Assembly (NCBI GenBank): GCA_963774935.1
Contig: CAVZGO010000007.1
Span: 731,378 to 795,377, forward strand
Length of the DNA: 64,000 nt
Direction: 5' to 3'
DNA from: CAVZGO01 sp963774935
Lineage (GTDB): Bacteria > Chloroflexota > Anaerolineae > Anaerolineales > UBA4823
In this document: positions 27,413 to 35,673 of the stretch, piece by piece
How positions within the stretch are numbered: the first letter of the stretch is position 1
How the letters are laid out: every line of letters starts with the position of its first letter
Notes under the pieces: generated by a model
Databases searched by the model: none
Seen by the model: the letters and a program-made list of their open reading frames with translations, nothing else
What the model was told of the DNA's origin: nothing
Position numbers and translations under genes: made by a program

Positions 27413-28123
27413 TTGAAAGCTGTCATCCTGGCAGGTGGGAAGGGCACCCGCCTGACTCCCTATACCAAAGTATTGCCCAAACCACTGATGCCGATTGGCG
27501 ATATGCCAATTTTGGAAATATTGCTGCGCCAGCTCAAGCGTGCTAACTTCAATGAAGTTGTTTTGACCGTAGGTCACATGGCGCATCTGCTGGAGTCGTT
27601 CTTTCAAGACGGCGAGCGGCTTGGGTTGCGGATTAAGTACAGCTTTGAGGAGCAGCCACTGGGCACAGCCGGGCCGCTTTCGCTCGTGCAAGGCCTTGAC
27701 GACACCTTCCTGGTTGCCAACGGAGATATCCTGACCACCCTGGACTCGCGCAATCTGCTGGAATCTCATCGCCGGTCAAAAGCCATCGCCACCATCGCGA
27801 CGCACACCCGCCAGGTTCGGGTGGATTTGGGTGTGATCCAGTTCGATGGCGACCAGCGTGTGGTCGGTTACCAGGAAAAACCCACATATAACTTGCAGGT
27901 CAGCATGGGAATCTACGTCTTTGAGCCTGAGGTGCTGAGATATATCCCTCACAACCAGTATCTGGATTTCCCCGACCTGGTATTGAAGCTGGTTGCAGCC
28001 GGAGAACGGGTGATGGGCTATCCGTTTAGCGGCTACTGGCAAGACCTGGGTCGCCCGGATGATTATGAGCAGGCTGTACAAGATTTTGAGGGCTTACGGG
28101 AGCAAATTTTGGGCATGGGGTAA
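27413..28123 (+). CDS. Sugar-phosphate nucleotidyltransferase
   Basis: This 236-residue enzyme activates a sugar phosphate with an NTP. It starts with MKAVILAGGKGTRLTPYT, the nucleotide-binding signature, followed by KVLPKPLMPIGDMPILE. It also has FLVANGDILTTLD and the C-terminal GYWQDLGRPDDYEQA, as in mannose-1-phosphate guanylyltransferase and related proteins. There is no left-handed helix domain. The start is TTG, with AAGGAG 5 nt upstream. Its last 30 bases overlap the 3' end of the convergent polymerase gene. The base and sugar used are not certain. Confidence 0.88.
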   Translation: MKAVILAGGKGTRLTPYTKVLPKPLMPIGDMPILEILLRQLKRANFNEVVLTVGHMAHLLESFFQDGERLGLRIKYSFEEQPLGTAGPLSLVQGLDDTFLVANGDILTTLDSRNLLESHRRSKAIATIATHTRQVRVDLGVIQFDGDQRVVGYQEKPTYNLQVSMGIYVFEPEVLRYIPHNQYLDFPDLVLKLVAAGERVMGYPFSGYWQDLGRPDDYEQAVQDFEGLREQILGMG

Positions 28124-30440
28124 GCGGAGCAGGCGCGGCCTGGGCGGGAGCAAGCGGGCGGGATTGACCGCCTCTTGCAGGTAAAAATCCAGCGTTTCTT
28201 GATCTAAACCAAATGGAACCAGGACAGACGCAGCCGCGCGCAACAGCAGCTCGCGGTAGCGTGCGCTATCAACTGCCTGCGGATCGAGCGCCCGAGACAG
28301 GTCCCAGGCGCTCACCCCCGGCTCGCCACGGGTGTAAATGAACTTTACCAGCTGGCCCGGGCTGGGCTGGCGACCGGCAGCAGCCAGCTGCCCGGCGGCG
28401 CGCGCTGGCGGTGATGGCGTACGGTACAGCTCCAGTTCGCGGCTCAGCTTCTGAGCTACTACCAGCTTCTCCATTGCCACGCGTCCGTTGCGCAGCAGTT
28501 GCACCTGGCGGCGCAGGAATGCTACCACCTGGGGGATCTGGCTGGCGGGCTGGGCGGGATCAGCAGCCTGCACCAGCAGCTCCAGGATGTGCATCTGCGC
28601 TTCAGCCACGAAGGGCGGGGCATCGCCGCGGCGGGCTTCAATGCCGCGCACTTTGAGCGAGCCGTCCTGGAAGGCGCCGAAATAACGGTTAGCTACGGGG
28701 ATGTGCGGGTTCACCTTGGAAGGCAGGAACGCCAGCCAGTGGTAGATCCCCTCCAGGGCAATGGGCAGACCAGTGCGGTTCAAAATCTCATCCAGCAATG
28801 GCTGGACGTCCTGCACCTGGCTGCAGCTGGGCTTCTGCACCCACAGCGCATCCACATACATATGCAAAACGGTGTACCCCAGGTCTTCGGCGGCTTCCTT
28901 GGCGCGCAGCAGCGCCTCGCGGCTGTAAGCGGTGACCGACTCGTGTGCCTCAATGCGCCCAAAGCGGGCATTCTTATAGCCCAGGTAACCAAAACAGGTC
29001 ACCAGCAGCCACTTGTGGGCAGATGCGAAAGCCTTGTAGCGGGCGCGGCGCGGATCCCATGCCGGCAGCTCGGCAATACGAGCCTTGAGGGCGATGCGCT
29101 TCTCCAGCAGCGGCTGCAGGGTGCGCGGAATCAGCCCCTGGCTTTGGCAGTCAACCCACAGGTTGAGCGCCGGTACTCGCACCGCCTGCTCCTTGCTGGC
29201 GCCGACAGTCTCAGGCGAAATATTAAAATACACCATGATGCCGGGATACATCGAGATAAAATCGATCTCAGCCACATTGTGGTGCAGCCCCACCTTGGGC
29301 TGGTAGACCAGCCCGCCCTGGTCGGCGCGGATCAAGTCGGAGGCGGTTTTCAGGTCTTCTGCCTGCTGCTTGTGCCAGGGTACCAGCACTTGTTCGCGCA
29401 GGGCGGTGACGATCTGCATGGCTGATATGCCGCTGCCGGGCGACAGGCGGGCGGAGGTCTGCACCGCTGCGCCAGTGACGCGCGCCGATTCGAGCACCCC
29501 CTCCAGGCCGTAATCATGGAACAGCATGGCGTTATATTTGTCGATATGCCAGCGTCCGAACAGGTGCACCTGCTGGCCGCGGTGGTTGACCTGTCCATAG
29601 GAAAAATAGGATATGGCGCGCTTGCGCAGCACCTCACGGCTATTATCGCGGTTAAGCGGCAGGGGCAGACCGGTCTGTTCGGCTAGCTCCAACAGATGTG
29701 GCAGCAGCCAGGTATCGCCCCAGCCGGACAGGATCAGGTCGGGGTCGCATTGGCACAGGAAAGCCGCCAGGTTGATCAACATCGGGCGGGCAGGCTGCAG
29801 CGATAGACAGCATGAGCGCCGCCCGCAGCGCAGCATGAGCCGGCTGGGCTCGCCCCGGCGCGGGTCGCAATCAGGCTCAATCTCCAGGATGCGTAGAGCG
29901 GGTAAGTCGGAGTCCATCTCCCACGGAGTGTTCAGAGTTTCAAGCTGGTGGATGTGCTGGTCTGCATCCACTTCCAGGCGCAGGTGGGCCAAAGGGAAAG
30001 TGCTGTAGGCAGCGGCATAGCGCAGCGCCAGGTTAATATCGGCGTCATAATAAGTCAGCTCGGGGAACACCTGGCTGACCTGGGAAAACAGGCGTTCCTG
30101 TGCGACGGGATTTTCAACCTGCACAGCCAGCACCGGCAGCGGTTGGGCCAGAAACAGGTCGCGCCGCTCGCTGCGCGTAAGCTGGAGCCGGGTGGGCTGT
30201 GCCCGTAGCCAACGCCAGAGCTGGCGCAATCGGGCGGGCGGCCCGGCGGCGTAAAATGTGACCGGGAAGGACTGGCGCAGTCGCAGGCGCGGCGTATTTT
30301 GCGGTGTGGTGAGAAGTCTTATCTCCAGAGCCTTCGTCCGCAGTGTTTGCAGGCAGCAGCCACAGCACTGCGCCCTCGCCCGCGTCCGCATACAAATCCA
30401 GCAGCCAGCCCTCAATCGTCGTCGTACGGCAGTCGCTCAT
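28094..30440 (-). CDS. Divergent B-family DNA polymerase, probably catalytically inactive; frameshift near the start
   Basis: The frame-corrected protein is about 781 residues. Motif A is intact (DFISMYPGIM, D393). Motif B keeps its lysine (KWLLVTCFGYLGY, K476) but lacks the NS pair. Motif C reads YVDALWV instead of YxDTDS, so the second metal-binding Asp is Leu. The exonuclease motifs are also degraded: EIE for DIE, and GDTWLLPHL for NFDLPYL. The N-terminus from ATG 30440 (MSDCRTTTIEGWLLDLYADAG) changes frame near 30352-30353, where removing one base joins it to LRTKALEIRLL. The start overlaps the small helical gene by 29 nt. It probably has a structural or regulatory role in DNA repair or replication. 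Confidence 0.8.
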
Positions 30441-30693
30441 AGTGTTCTAGATCTTCCAGTCGATCCTGAAGCTGCCGCACTCGTTTGTGCTCCTCCAGCA
30501 GCATCGATAGCAGCAGTATTTCGAAAGGCAGTGCGTCAGCAGCGTAGGCGGCAGCCGCCAGGTGCTGACGGGCGGAGGAGAATAATTCATCCAGTGCAAA
30601 CTGGTCGTTACGCCGCAAGGCACGCCGAAACTGGGATAAAGACTCCTGCTGTTGCATGAAAGCCTGGGTGCTCGAAGGAAGTGTGCGACCCAT
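30412..30693 (-). CDS. Small helical protein in the PolB/Rad51-like cassette
   Basis: This 94-residue, mostly alpha-helical and charged protein has the heptad-like region ILLLSMLLEEHKRVRQLQDRLEDLEH, which may form a short coiled coil. It ends in an acidic YDDD. No homologous family can be named. GGAGG lies 4 nt before the ATG. It is placed between the Rad51-like gene (51 nt upstream) and the polymerase gene, which starts inside its 3' end, so the three are almost certainly one operon. It may bridge or stabilise the two larger proteins. Confidence 0.75.
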   Translation of the reverse strand: MGRTLPSSTQAFMQQQESLSQFRRALRRNDQFALDELFSSARQHLAAAAYAADALPFEILLLSMLLEEHKRVRQLQDRLEDLEHYERLPYDDD

Positions 30694-30743
30694 AAGTCCT
30701 CCATTTCTGCCGCAGGTTTACCTGCAGGCATGAATTAAAAAAC

Positions 30744-31319
30744 CTAAAAAAGGCGAGCCTGGACATAGCCGTCCGGGTAGGTATAGCGCAGCACCTGGTC
30801 GGCGGCATCTTCCAGCATTTCCAGCAGCGCTGTGGGGAGCGGGGAAATGTGGTGTGGCTGACCGAAGATCTCGGCGCTTTCTGGAGCTACGCTGGCAACC
30901 ACCGGGGCGTGCTGGCTCAGCCGGTGCAGGTTGCCAATGACCTCCTCCATCAGCCTGCCACGCTCTAGCTCGGGCACGTTTTCATCGGCAAAGGTGGAGA
31001 GCAGGCTCATCATCAGGGTGGGCTCCGGGCTATTGGATAGACCTTCCAGCAGGCTTAGCACCTGGTAGCAGGTGAAGGCGCGCGCTACAGAGATGCGATT
31101 CAGAGCCTGTTTCAATTGGATAGTCTGCAGGCGCACCTGCCGGGCGATGCTGTGGGCGTCAAACCAGTTGCCGGCGTCCACCACGCGCAGCGAGCCATTC
31201 AACGCCAGGCGGGCAGCAAAGGTGTTCATCATTTGCCGGCCCAATCGGCGGGGAGCCAGGATCAGGTAAAAATTGCCAGGGTGTAATTCCAGTGCAGTGT
31301 CCAAAGCAATTCCCTTCAT
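30744..31319 (-). CDS. Rad51/RadA/RecA-like protein with a degenerate ATP-binding site
   Basis: This protein of about 191 residues has the RecA-superfamily pattern: a Walker-A-like loop LILAPRRLGRQM (Arg where Lys is expected, and no GKT/S), then LRVVDAGNWFDAHSIARQVR, then ISVARAFTCYQVLSLLEG. The last matches the RadA/Rad51 segment VARAFNSNHQ. The Walker B position is MMSLLSTFAD without the usual VDS. It therefore looks like a non-hydrolysing RecA paralogue. I chose ATG 31319; a TTG lies 6 nt earlier. It is the first gene of the operon with the helical protein and the polymerase. Confidence 0.72.
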   Translation of the reverse strand: MKGIALDTALELHPGNFYLILAPRRLGRQMMNTFAARLALNGSLRVVDAGNWFDAHSIARQVRLQTIQLKQALNRISVARAFTCYQVLSLLEGLSNSPEPTLMMSLLSTFADENVPELERGRLMEEVIGNLHRLSQHAPVVASVAPESAEIFGQPHHISPLPTALLEMLEDAADQVLRYTYPDGYVQARLF

Positions 31320-31549
31320 TCTCAAGCTGGTTGCAGATCACTCGCAGTCAGGCTGTATTACAATACAACTTGACTTGCGCTTCAGGATATCAAAGATTGA
31401 AGGGTGGTGCAATTCTCCGGTTGTGAGTTTTGGGGGTGTAGAAGCGGGGTACTCCCGCGGGTGCGCCAGGGTTGGGAATCGTGGTAACACTGCTCAGGCA
31501 GCCGTGCGCCTCTGATTCACCAGCAGGCTAAATTGAACAAAGTCAGTGG
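31320..31549. other. Intergenic region of 230 bases without a recognised gene
   Basis: The region holds the promoter area of the Rad51-like gene on the minus strand and the 3' side of the HAD gene. A short hairpin, GCGGGGTACTCCCGC (31445-31459), and a direct repeat of GTGCGCC (31471-31477 and 31504-31510) are visible. It is not a tRNA, 4.5S RNA or tmRNA that I can recognise. Confidence 0.4.
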
Positions 31550-32230
31550 TTAGAATGATGTCGGGGGGCGCGTAAAAATTGCCAACAGATCACTGAAGCG
31601 TGCTACCTGGGGACAGGGAATCTGCGGGGTGAGGCTGGCAAACTGGCTGGGGATGCCCAGGAAGGGCACTTCTGCCGCGCACGCCATCTCCCAATCGCTG
31701 AGTGTGTCGCCGATGTATATCCCCTGGTCAGGGCGGATATCCATAGCAGCTAGAGCCAGCTCAAGACCCTGGGGATGCGGCTTGGGTTGCTGGATGTCAT
31801 CTCCAGTAATCACAGTCTCAAAGAAATGCGCCAGGTTGTGTTCGTTGATGTCCCGCAGTACCCGGCTGCGAGAGCCGGAGGTGACGATACCCATCCGGTA
31901 GGTTGGCAGCAAGGCGTTCAAAGTGGTTGCCACTCCTGGCAGCAAGGCAGGTTTGTGTTTCTGCGCTTCATCCAACCAGCAAGCATTTGCGGCTGGCCAG
32001 TGCTCCGGCGGCAGTCCCAGTTTTCGGTAGGATTGGTACCAGTCGGGGGTGTAAGTATCGATGAAGGTTTTTTCATCGACCTGGATGTTGAAGCGTGCCA
32101 TGGTAGCCTGGAAAATTTTCAGGTGCACCGGGAACGAGTTTAATAGGGTGCCGTCCAGGTCAAAGAGCAGCGCTTTGGTCTTGGAGTAATTCGCACGCGT
32201 TTGGTTCATCATGGTTCCTGAAAAGCCCAT
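31550..32230 (-). CDS. HAD family hydrolase, Gph/PpaX-like phosphatase
   Basis: This 226-residue protein has HAD motif I in LLFDLDGTLLNSFPVH, motif II in GIVTSGSR, and motif III/IV in KPHPQGLELAL...GIYIGDTLSDWEMACAA. A four-helix cap lies between the first motifs. It would remove phosphate from a small metabolite such as phosphoglycolate or a sugar phosphate. I chose the ATG at 32230 because a TGGGGTAAAAT box ends 5 nt upstream. An ATG at 32212 near an AGGA sequence is an alternative. Confidence 0.85.
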   Translation of the reverse strand: MGFSGTMMNQTRANYSKTKALLFDLDGTLLNSFPVHLKIFQATMARFNIQVDEKTFIDTYTPDWYQSYRKLGLPPEHWPAANACWLDEAQKHKPALLPGVATTLNALLPTYRMGIVTSGSRSRVLRDINEHNLAHFFETVITGDDIQQPKPHPQGLELALAAMDIRPDQGIYIGDTLSDWEMACAAEVPFLGIPSQFASLTPQIPCPQVARFSDLLAIFTRPPTSF

Positions 32231-32302
32231 GGCTGATTTTACCCCACTGAGCTGCTCTCAGGAATGCAATTGATTGGTGAGGGAATGGGAAATCCGTGGT
32301 GA

Positions 32303-32308
32303 TATAAT
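32303..32308 (+). promoter_or_regulatory. -10 box TATAAT of the membrane-protein gene, leaderless type
   Basis: A perfect TATAAT ends 7 nt before the ATG at 32316, and no ribosome binding site lies between them. Transcription would start at about the start codon. Confidence 0.5.
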
Positions 32309-32315
32309 CCGCCCA

Positions 32316-34370
32316 ATGGCTGATTCTTCCCGGACAAAAGAAAAATATTTTCCCCTGGCAGCCTTGCTGCTGTGTTTATTGACATATGGATTGCTGTCGC
32401 CCTGGTTGGGCTTCTATTTCGATGACTGGCCGGTCATCACCACGCTCAAGCTGCGCGGGCTGGATACTTTCTGGGAGTTTTATCGCGGCGAGCGGCCTTT
32501 CTCAGCCTGGACCTATATCATCACGGGTCCCTGGTTGGGGGTGCGCCCGTGGGTCTGGCAGTTATTCTCAATTTTTGTCCGCTGGCTGACCACCTTGGGC
32601 ATGTGGTGGAGCCTGGGCGTCCTGTGGCCGCAGCGCAAGCGTGAAGTGACCTGGATGGCTTTGCTGTTCATCGTCTATCCAGCCTTTGACCAGCAGGCGA
32701 TTGCAGTGGCATATAGCCAGCACTGGATGATTTACGGCTTATTCTTTCTCTCGCTCGGCGCCATGCTACAGGCGGTGCGTAGCCCCCGGCGAGCGATTGG
32801 ATGGACGATCCTGGGGGTAATAGCCTGTATTGCGCATGTGTGGAGTATGGAGTATTTCACTGGATTGGAGCTGCTCCGCCCGGTGTTCTTATGGATTGTG
32901 ACTGCCGGGGTGTTTTCAAGCCGTAAAAGCCGCATTGTTTTTGTTCTCAAGCGCTGGCTTCCATACCTGTTGGTGCTTGTTGCGTTTATTTTGTGGCGCT
33001 TGCTGGTGCTCCCACAGCAGGGCAGTGATCCAAATCAACCTGACCTGCTGTATAGCCTGTTTACTCAGCCTTTATCGACGATTCTGGCATTGCTTCAATA
33101 CGCCGTGCAAGACTTTCTAAATATTGTCTTCGGCGCATGGCAAAAGGTGCTCGAACCGTCCGTATATGTTCTGACGGACTGGATGGTGATCTTCTCGCTG
33201 GTCATGGGCACAATTGCTGGGCTTGGCACGTTTCTGATGCTGCGCTGGATGTTCAAAGATAAGGATGATAATGGGCGTACCACAGCAGCATCAGCGGAGG
33301 AACAGCGCAAATGGCTGCTTGAGGCAGTGCTGCTGGGTATATTGGGGGTTCTCCTGGGCACGCTGCCGGTCTGGTTGACTGATCGACAGACGACGCTAGG
33401 CTTATATGGCAGCCGTTTTTCGCTGGCAGCCACGTTTGGTGCCAGCATTTTGACGGTTGCCGCACTGGAATGGCTGACCGTCCGACGCCTGGCGCGCCTG
33501 ATCCTGTTGGGGGCGCTGGTAGGTCTGGCAGTTGGCTTTCATGTGCGCCGGGCAAATGATTTTCGCTGGTCGTGGATCAAGCAAAACCGCTTCTACTGGC
33601 AGCTATACTGGCGAGCACCCGAGCTTAAATCGGGTGCGCTGATTGCTTCGGATGGTGAAATCTTCCCTTATGTTGGGCGCTACTCAACTTCGCTGGCGTT
33701 GAACCTTTTGTATCCGGAGGATTTAAGCTACCCGGATGTAGGTCACTGGTTTTACGAGTTTACCCCAGAGCTCATCCGCCACCCTGAGGTAATGGCTCAG
33801 GGAAAACCAATCGAGTTCCTGTTTCGTAATTTTCATTACAGCGGCTCGACATTAGATAGCGTGGTGATTAACTACGAGCCAGAAAGCGGAAAATGCCTGT
33901 GGGTGCTGCCGCCAGACGAAGTTGATAACCCGGATTTACCTGCCTTGACCCTGGGTGGAGTGGCGCTCTCAAACTTGAGCATGATTGAAGATGCAGGTAC
34001 TACCAACGCTGCACTGCAGGCAGGCATCTTTGGACCTGAGCCAGATCATGGTTGGTGCTATTATTTCCAGAAGGCTGACCTGGCACGGCAGAATGGAGAT
34101 TGGGCGCATGTTGCCGAATTGGGCGATATGGCGAAGGAACAGGGGTATTCGCCCAACAACCCCCAGGAATGGGTGCCATTTATTGAGGGGTACGCGCACA
34201 CCGGGCGTTGGGAGACGGCAATCCAGCTTACCCGGCAGGTATATAAGGTGAATTTCCGCACGGCGCCTAAGCTATGTCGGGTTTGGAATAAGATTATAAC
34301 CATCACCGAGCCACCAGCAGAGTTTCAACCTGCCCTGATCGAGCTATACGAGCGGTTGGAATGTAACTGA
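32316..34370 (+). CDS. Large multi-pass membrane protein, GT-C glycosyltransferase-like
   Basis: This 684-residue protein has about eleven hydrophobic segments in residues 10-430 and a soluble C-terminal part of about 250 residues. Just after the first membrane segment comes LGFYFDDWPV. An acidic pair in the first external loop is typical of GT-C enzymes that use polyprenyl-phosphate sugars. The C-terminal region ends in repeat-like helices (AELGDMAKEQG, GYAHTGRWETAIQL) resembling TPR units. The frame opens 42 nt earlier, but the ATG at 32316 follows a perfect -10 box. The GT-C assignment is a suggestion. Confidence 0.7.
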   Translation: MADSSRTKEKYFPLAALLLCLLTYGLLSPWLGFYFDDWPVITTLKLRGLDTFWEFYRGERPFSAWTYIITGPWLGVRPWVWQLFSIFVRWLTTLGMWWSLGVLWPQRKREVTWMALLFIVYPAFDQQAIAVAYSQHWMIYGLFFLSLGAMLQAVRSPRRAIGWTILGVIACIAHVWSMEYFTGLELLRPVFLWIVTAGVFSSRKSRIVFVLKRWLPYLLVLVAFILWRLLVLPQQGSDPNQPDLLYSLFTQPLSTILALLQYAVQDFLNIVFGAWQKVLEPSVYVLTDWMVIFSLVMGTIAGLGTFLMLRWMFKDKDDNGRTTAASAEEQRKWLLEAVLLGILGVLLGTLPVWLTDRQTTLGLYGSRFSLAATFGASILTVAALEWLTVRRLARLILLGALVGLAVGFHVRRANDFRWSWIKQNRFYWQLYWRAPELKSGALIASDGEIFPYVGRYSTSLALNLLYPEDLSYPDVGHWFYEFTPELIRHPEVMAQGKPIEFLFRNFHYSGSTLDSVVINYEPESGKCLWVLPPDEVDNPDLPALTLGGVALSNLSMIEDAGTTNAALQAGIFGPEPDHGWCYYFQKADLARQNGDWAHVAELGDMAKEQGYSPNNPQEWVPFIEGYAHTGRWETAIQLTRQVYKVNFRTAPKLCRVWNKIITITEPPAEFQPALIELYERLECN

Positions 34371-34389
34371 CTGCTGCCAGGAGTGGAGC

Positions 34390-35673
34390 ATGGAGATTTC
34401 ATCGACACCTAAAAGGCTGACCAGGCGCGTCTGGGTCGGTTTGGTTTTACTGGGTTTTGCCGGACAGCTTGCCTGGGGGGTTGAAAACCAATTTTTCAAC
34501 ACCTTTATTTATAATCAGATTACGCCCGACCCGCGACCGATCTCCTGGATGGTGGCAGCCAGCGCGATTGTGGCGACGGTGACCACCCTTTTGATGGGCG
34601 CACTCAGCGATCGTACCAGGACCCGGATGGGGCGCCGGCGACCGTATATTTTGTTTGGCTACCTTGCCTGGGGTGTATTTACCGCTTTATTCCCGTCTGC
34701 AGCTTTTCTCAAGCCGGTTGGTCTGGCTGTTGCGGTGGCAATCCTGTTTGATTGCGCGATGACCTTCTTCGGCTCCACTGCCAATGATGCTGCATTGAAT
34801 GCTTATGTTACCGATGTCACCGAGGTGGAAAACCGCGGTCGGGTGATGAGCGTTATGGAGATCCTCACCTGGCTGGCAATTTTGGTGGTGTATGGCGGCG
34901 CCGGGTTTCTGATCGAGTTGTTCGGATACTATGCATTCTTCTACATGGTGGGTGGATTGGTATTTATCCTTGGGCTGGTAGGTGGAATGTCTATACGCGA
35001 ACCCCTGGATCAGCCATACCCTGTTGGCAGCTACTGGGAGCAGATTGCGGATAGCTTCCGATGGAAAAACCTGGCTGCCAACCGGGATGTATTCCTGGTT
35101 TTAAGCGGCATTTCATTATGGGCGATTGCTCAGAATATTTTCTTCCCTTACCTGATCATTTATTTGCAGCATTTTCTAAAGCTGGAGACCATGACAGCCT
35201 CTGTGACCATTGCAGTGGTGATCCTGGTGGGTGGGATATTGCTCTCCTTTCCGATTGGTTTGCTGGTGGATCGCTGGGGGCGTAAACCGGTGGCGTTGAT
35301 TGCCATCTTTGCTGAGATGGTAGGGTTGATTCTGTTCTCGCTCGCCCGCTCGACTCCAGCGTTGATCCTTGCTGGTATTGCGTGGACTGCCCCGCTGACC
35401 GCCTGGACGATTTCAACCGGCGCCTGGAGCAAGGATCTCTTCCCACCGGATAAGCGCGGTCAGTTCCAGGGCTATTACCTGTTCTTCTGGGTGGCGATTC
35501 CAATGATTATTGGCCCACTGACCGGTGGGTACCTGTCCGCTCGTTTTGGCATTCCGATCATTCTAAACGGCCAGCCTGGTTTTGTCCCCACTCCGTTGCT
35601 GTTTCAGGTAGCTGGTGTATTTACCCTGCTTGCTGCTATTCCATTACTTGTCATCAGGCGCAAGGAAGTATGA
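34390..35673 (+). CDS. MFS sugar transporter, glycoside-pentoside-hexuronide (GPH) type
   Basis: This 427-residue protein has about twelve membrane segments. The loop 2-3 signature GALSDRTRTRMGRRRPYILFG is typical of the GPH:cation symporter group. A second MFS loop, GLLVDRWGRKPVALIA, follows the seventh segment. GGAG lies before the ATG. The stop overlaps the GH31 start (ATGA), and a GH51 gene follows, so the transporter probably imports the oligosaccharide that the two hydrolases break down, such as an arabinose- or xylose-containing saccharide. Confidence 0.87.
   Translation: MEISSTPKRLTRRVWVGLVLLGFAGQLAWGVENQFFNTFIYNQITPDPRPISWMVAASAIVATVTTLLMGALSDRTRTRMGRRRPYILFGYLAWGVFTALFPSAAFLKPVGLAVAVAILFDCAMTFFGSTANDAALNAYVTDVTEVENRGRVMSVMEILTWLAILVVYGGAGFLIELFGYYAFFYMVGGLVFILGLVGGMSIREPLDQPYPVGSYWEQIADSFRWKNLAANRDVFLVLSGISLWAIAQNIFFPYLIIYLQHFLKLETMTASVTIAVVILVGGILLSFPIGLLVDRWGRKPVALIAIFAEMVGLILFSLARSTPALILAGIAWTAPLTAWTISTGAWSKDLFPPDKRGQFQGYYLFFWVAIPMIIGPLTGGYLSARFGIPIILNGQPGFVPTPLLFQVAGVFTLLAAIPLLVIRRKEV

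Noticed and set aside
28499..29425. 308-residue open frame on the plus strand, opposite the polymerase
   Set aside because: It is antisense to a region with clear PolB motifs, with shadow-like composition and no recognisable domain.
31440..31520. tRNA, 6S or SRP RNA gene in the intergenic region
   Set aside because: There is no T-loop GGTTCRA motif, no SRP GGAAG/AGCAG core and no extended rod-like pairing that I could verify.
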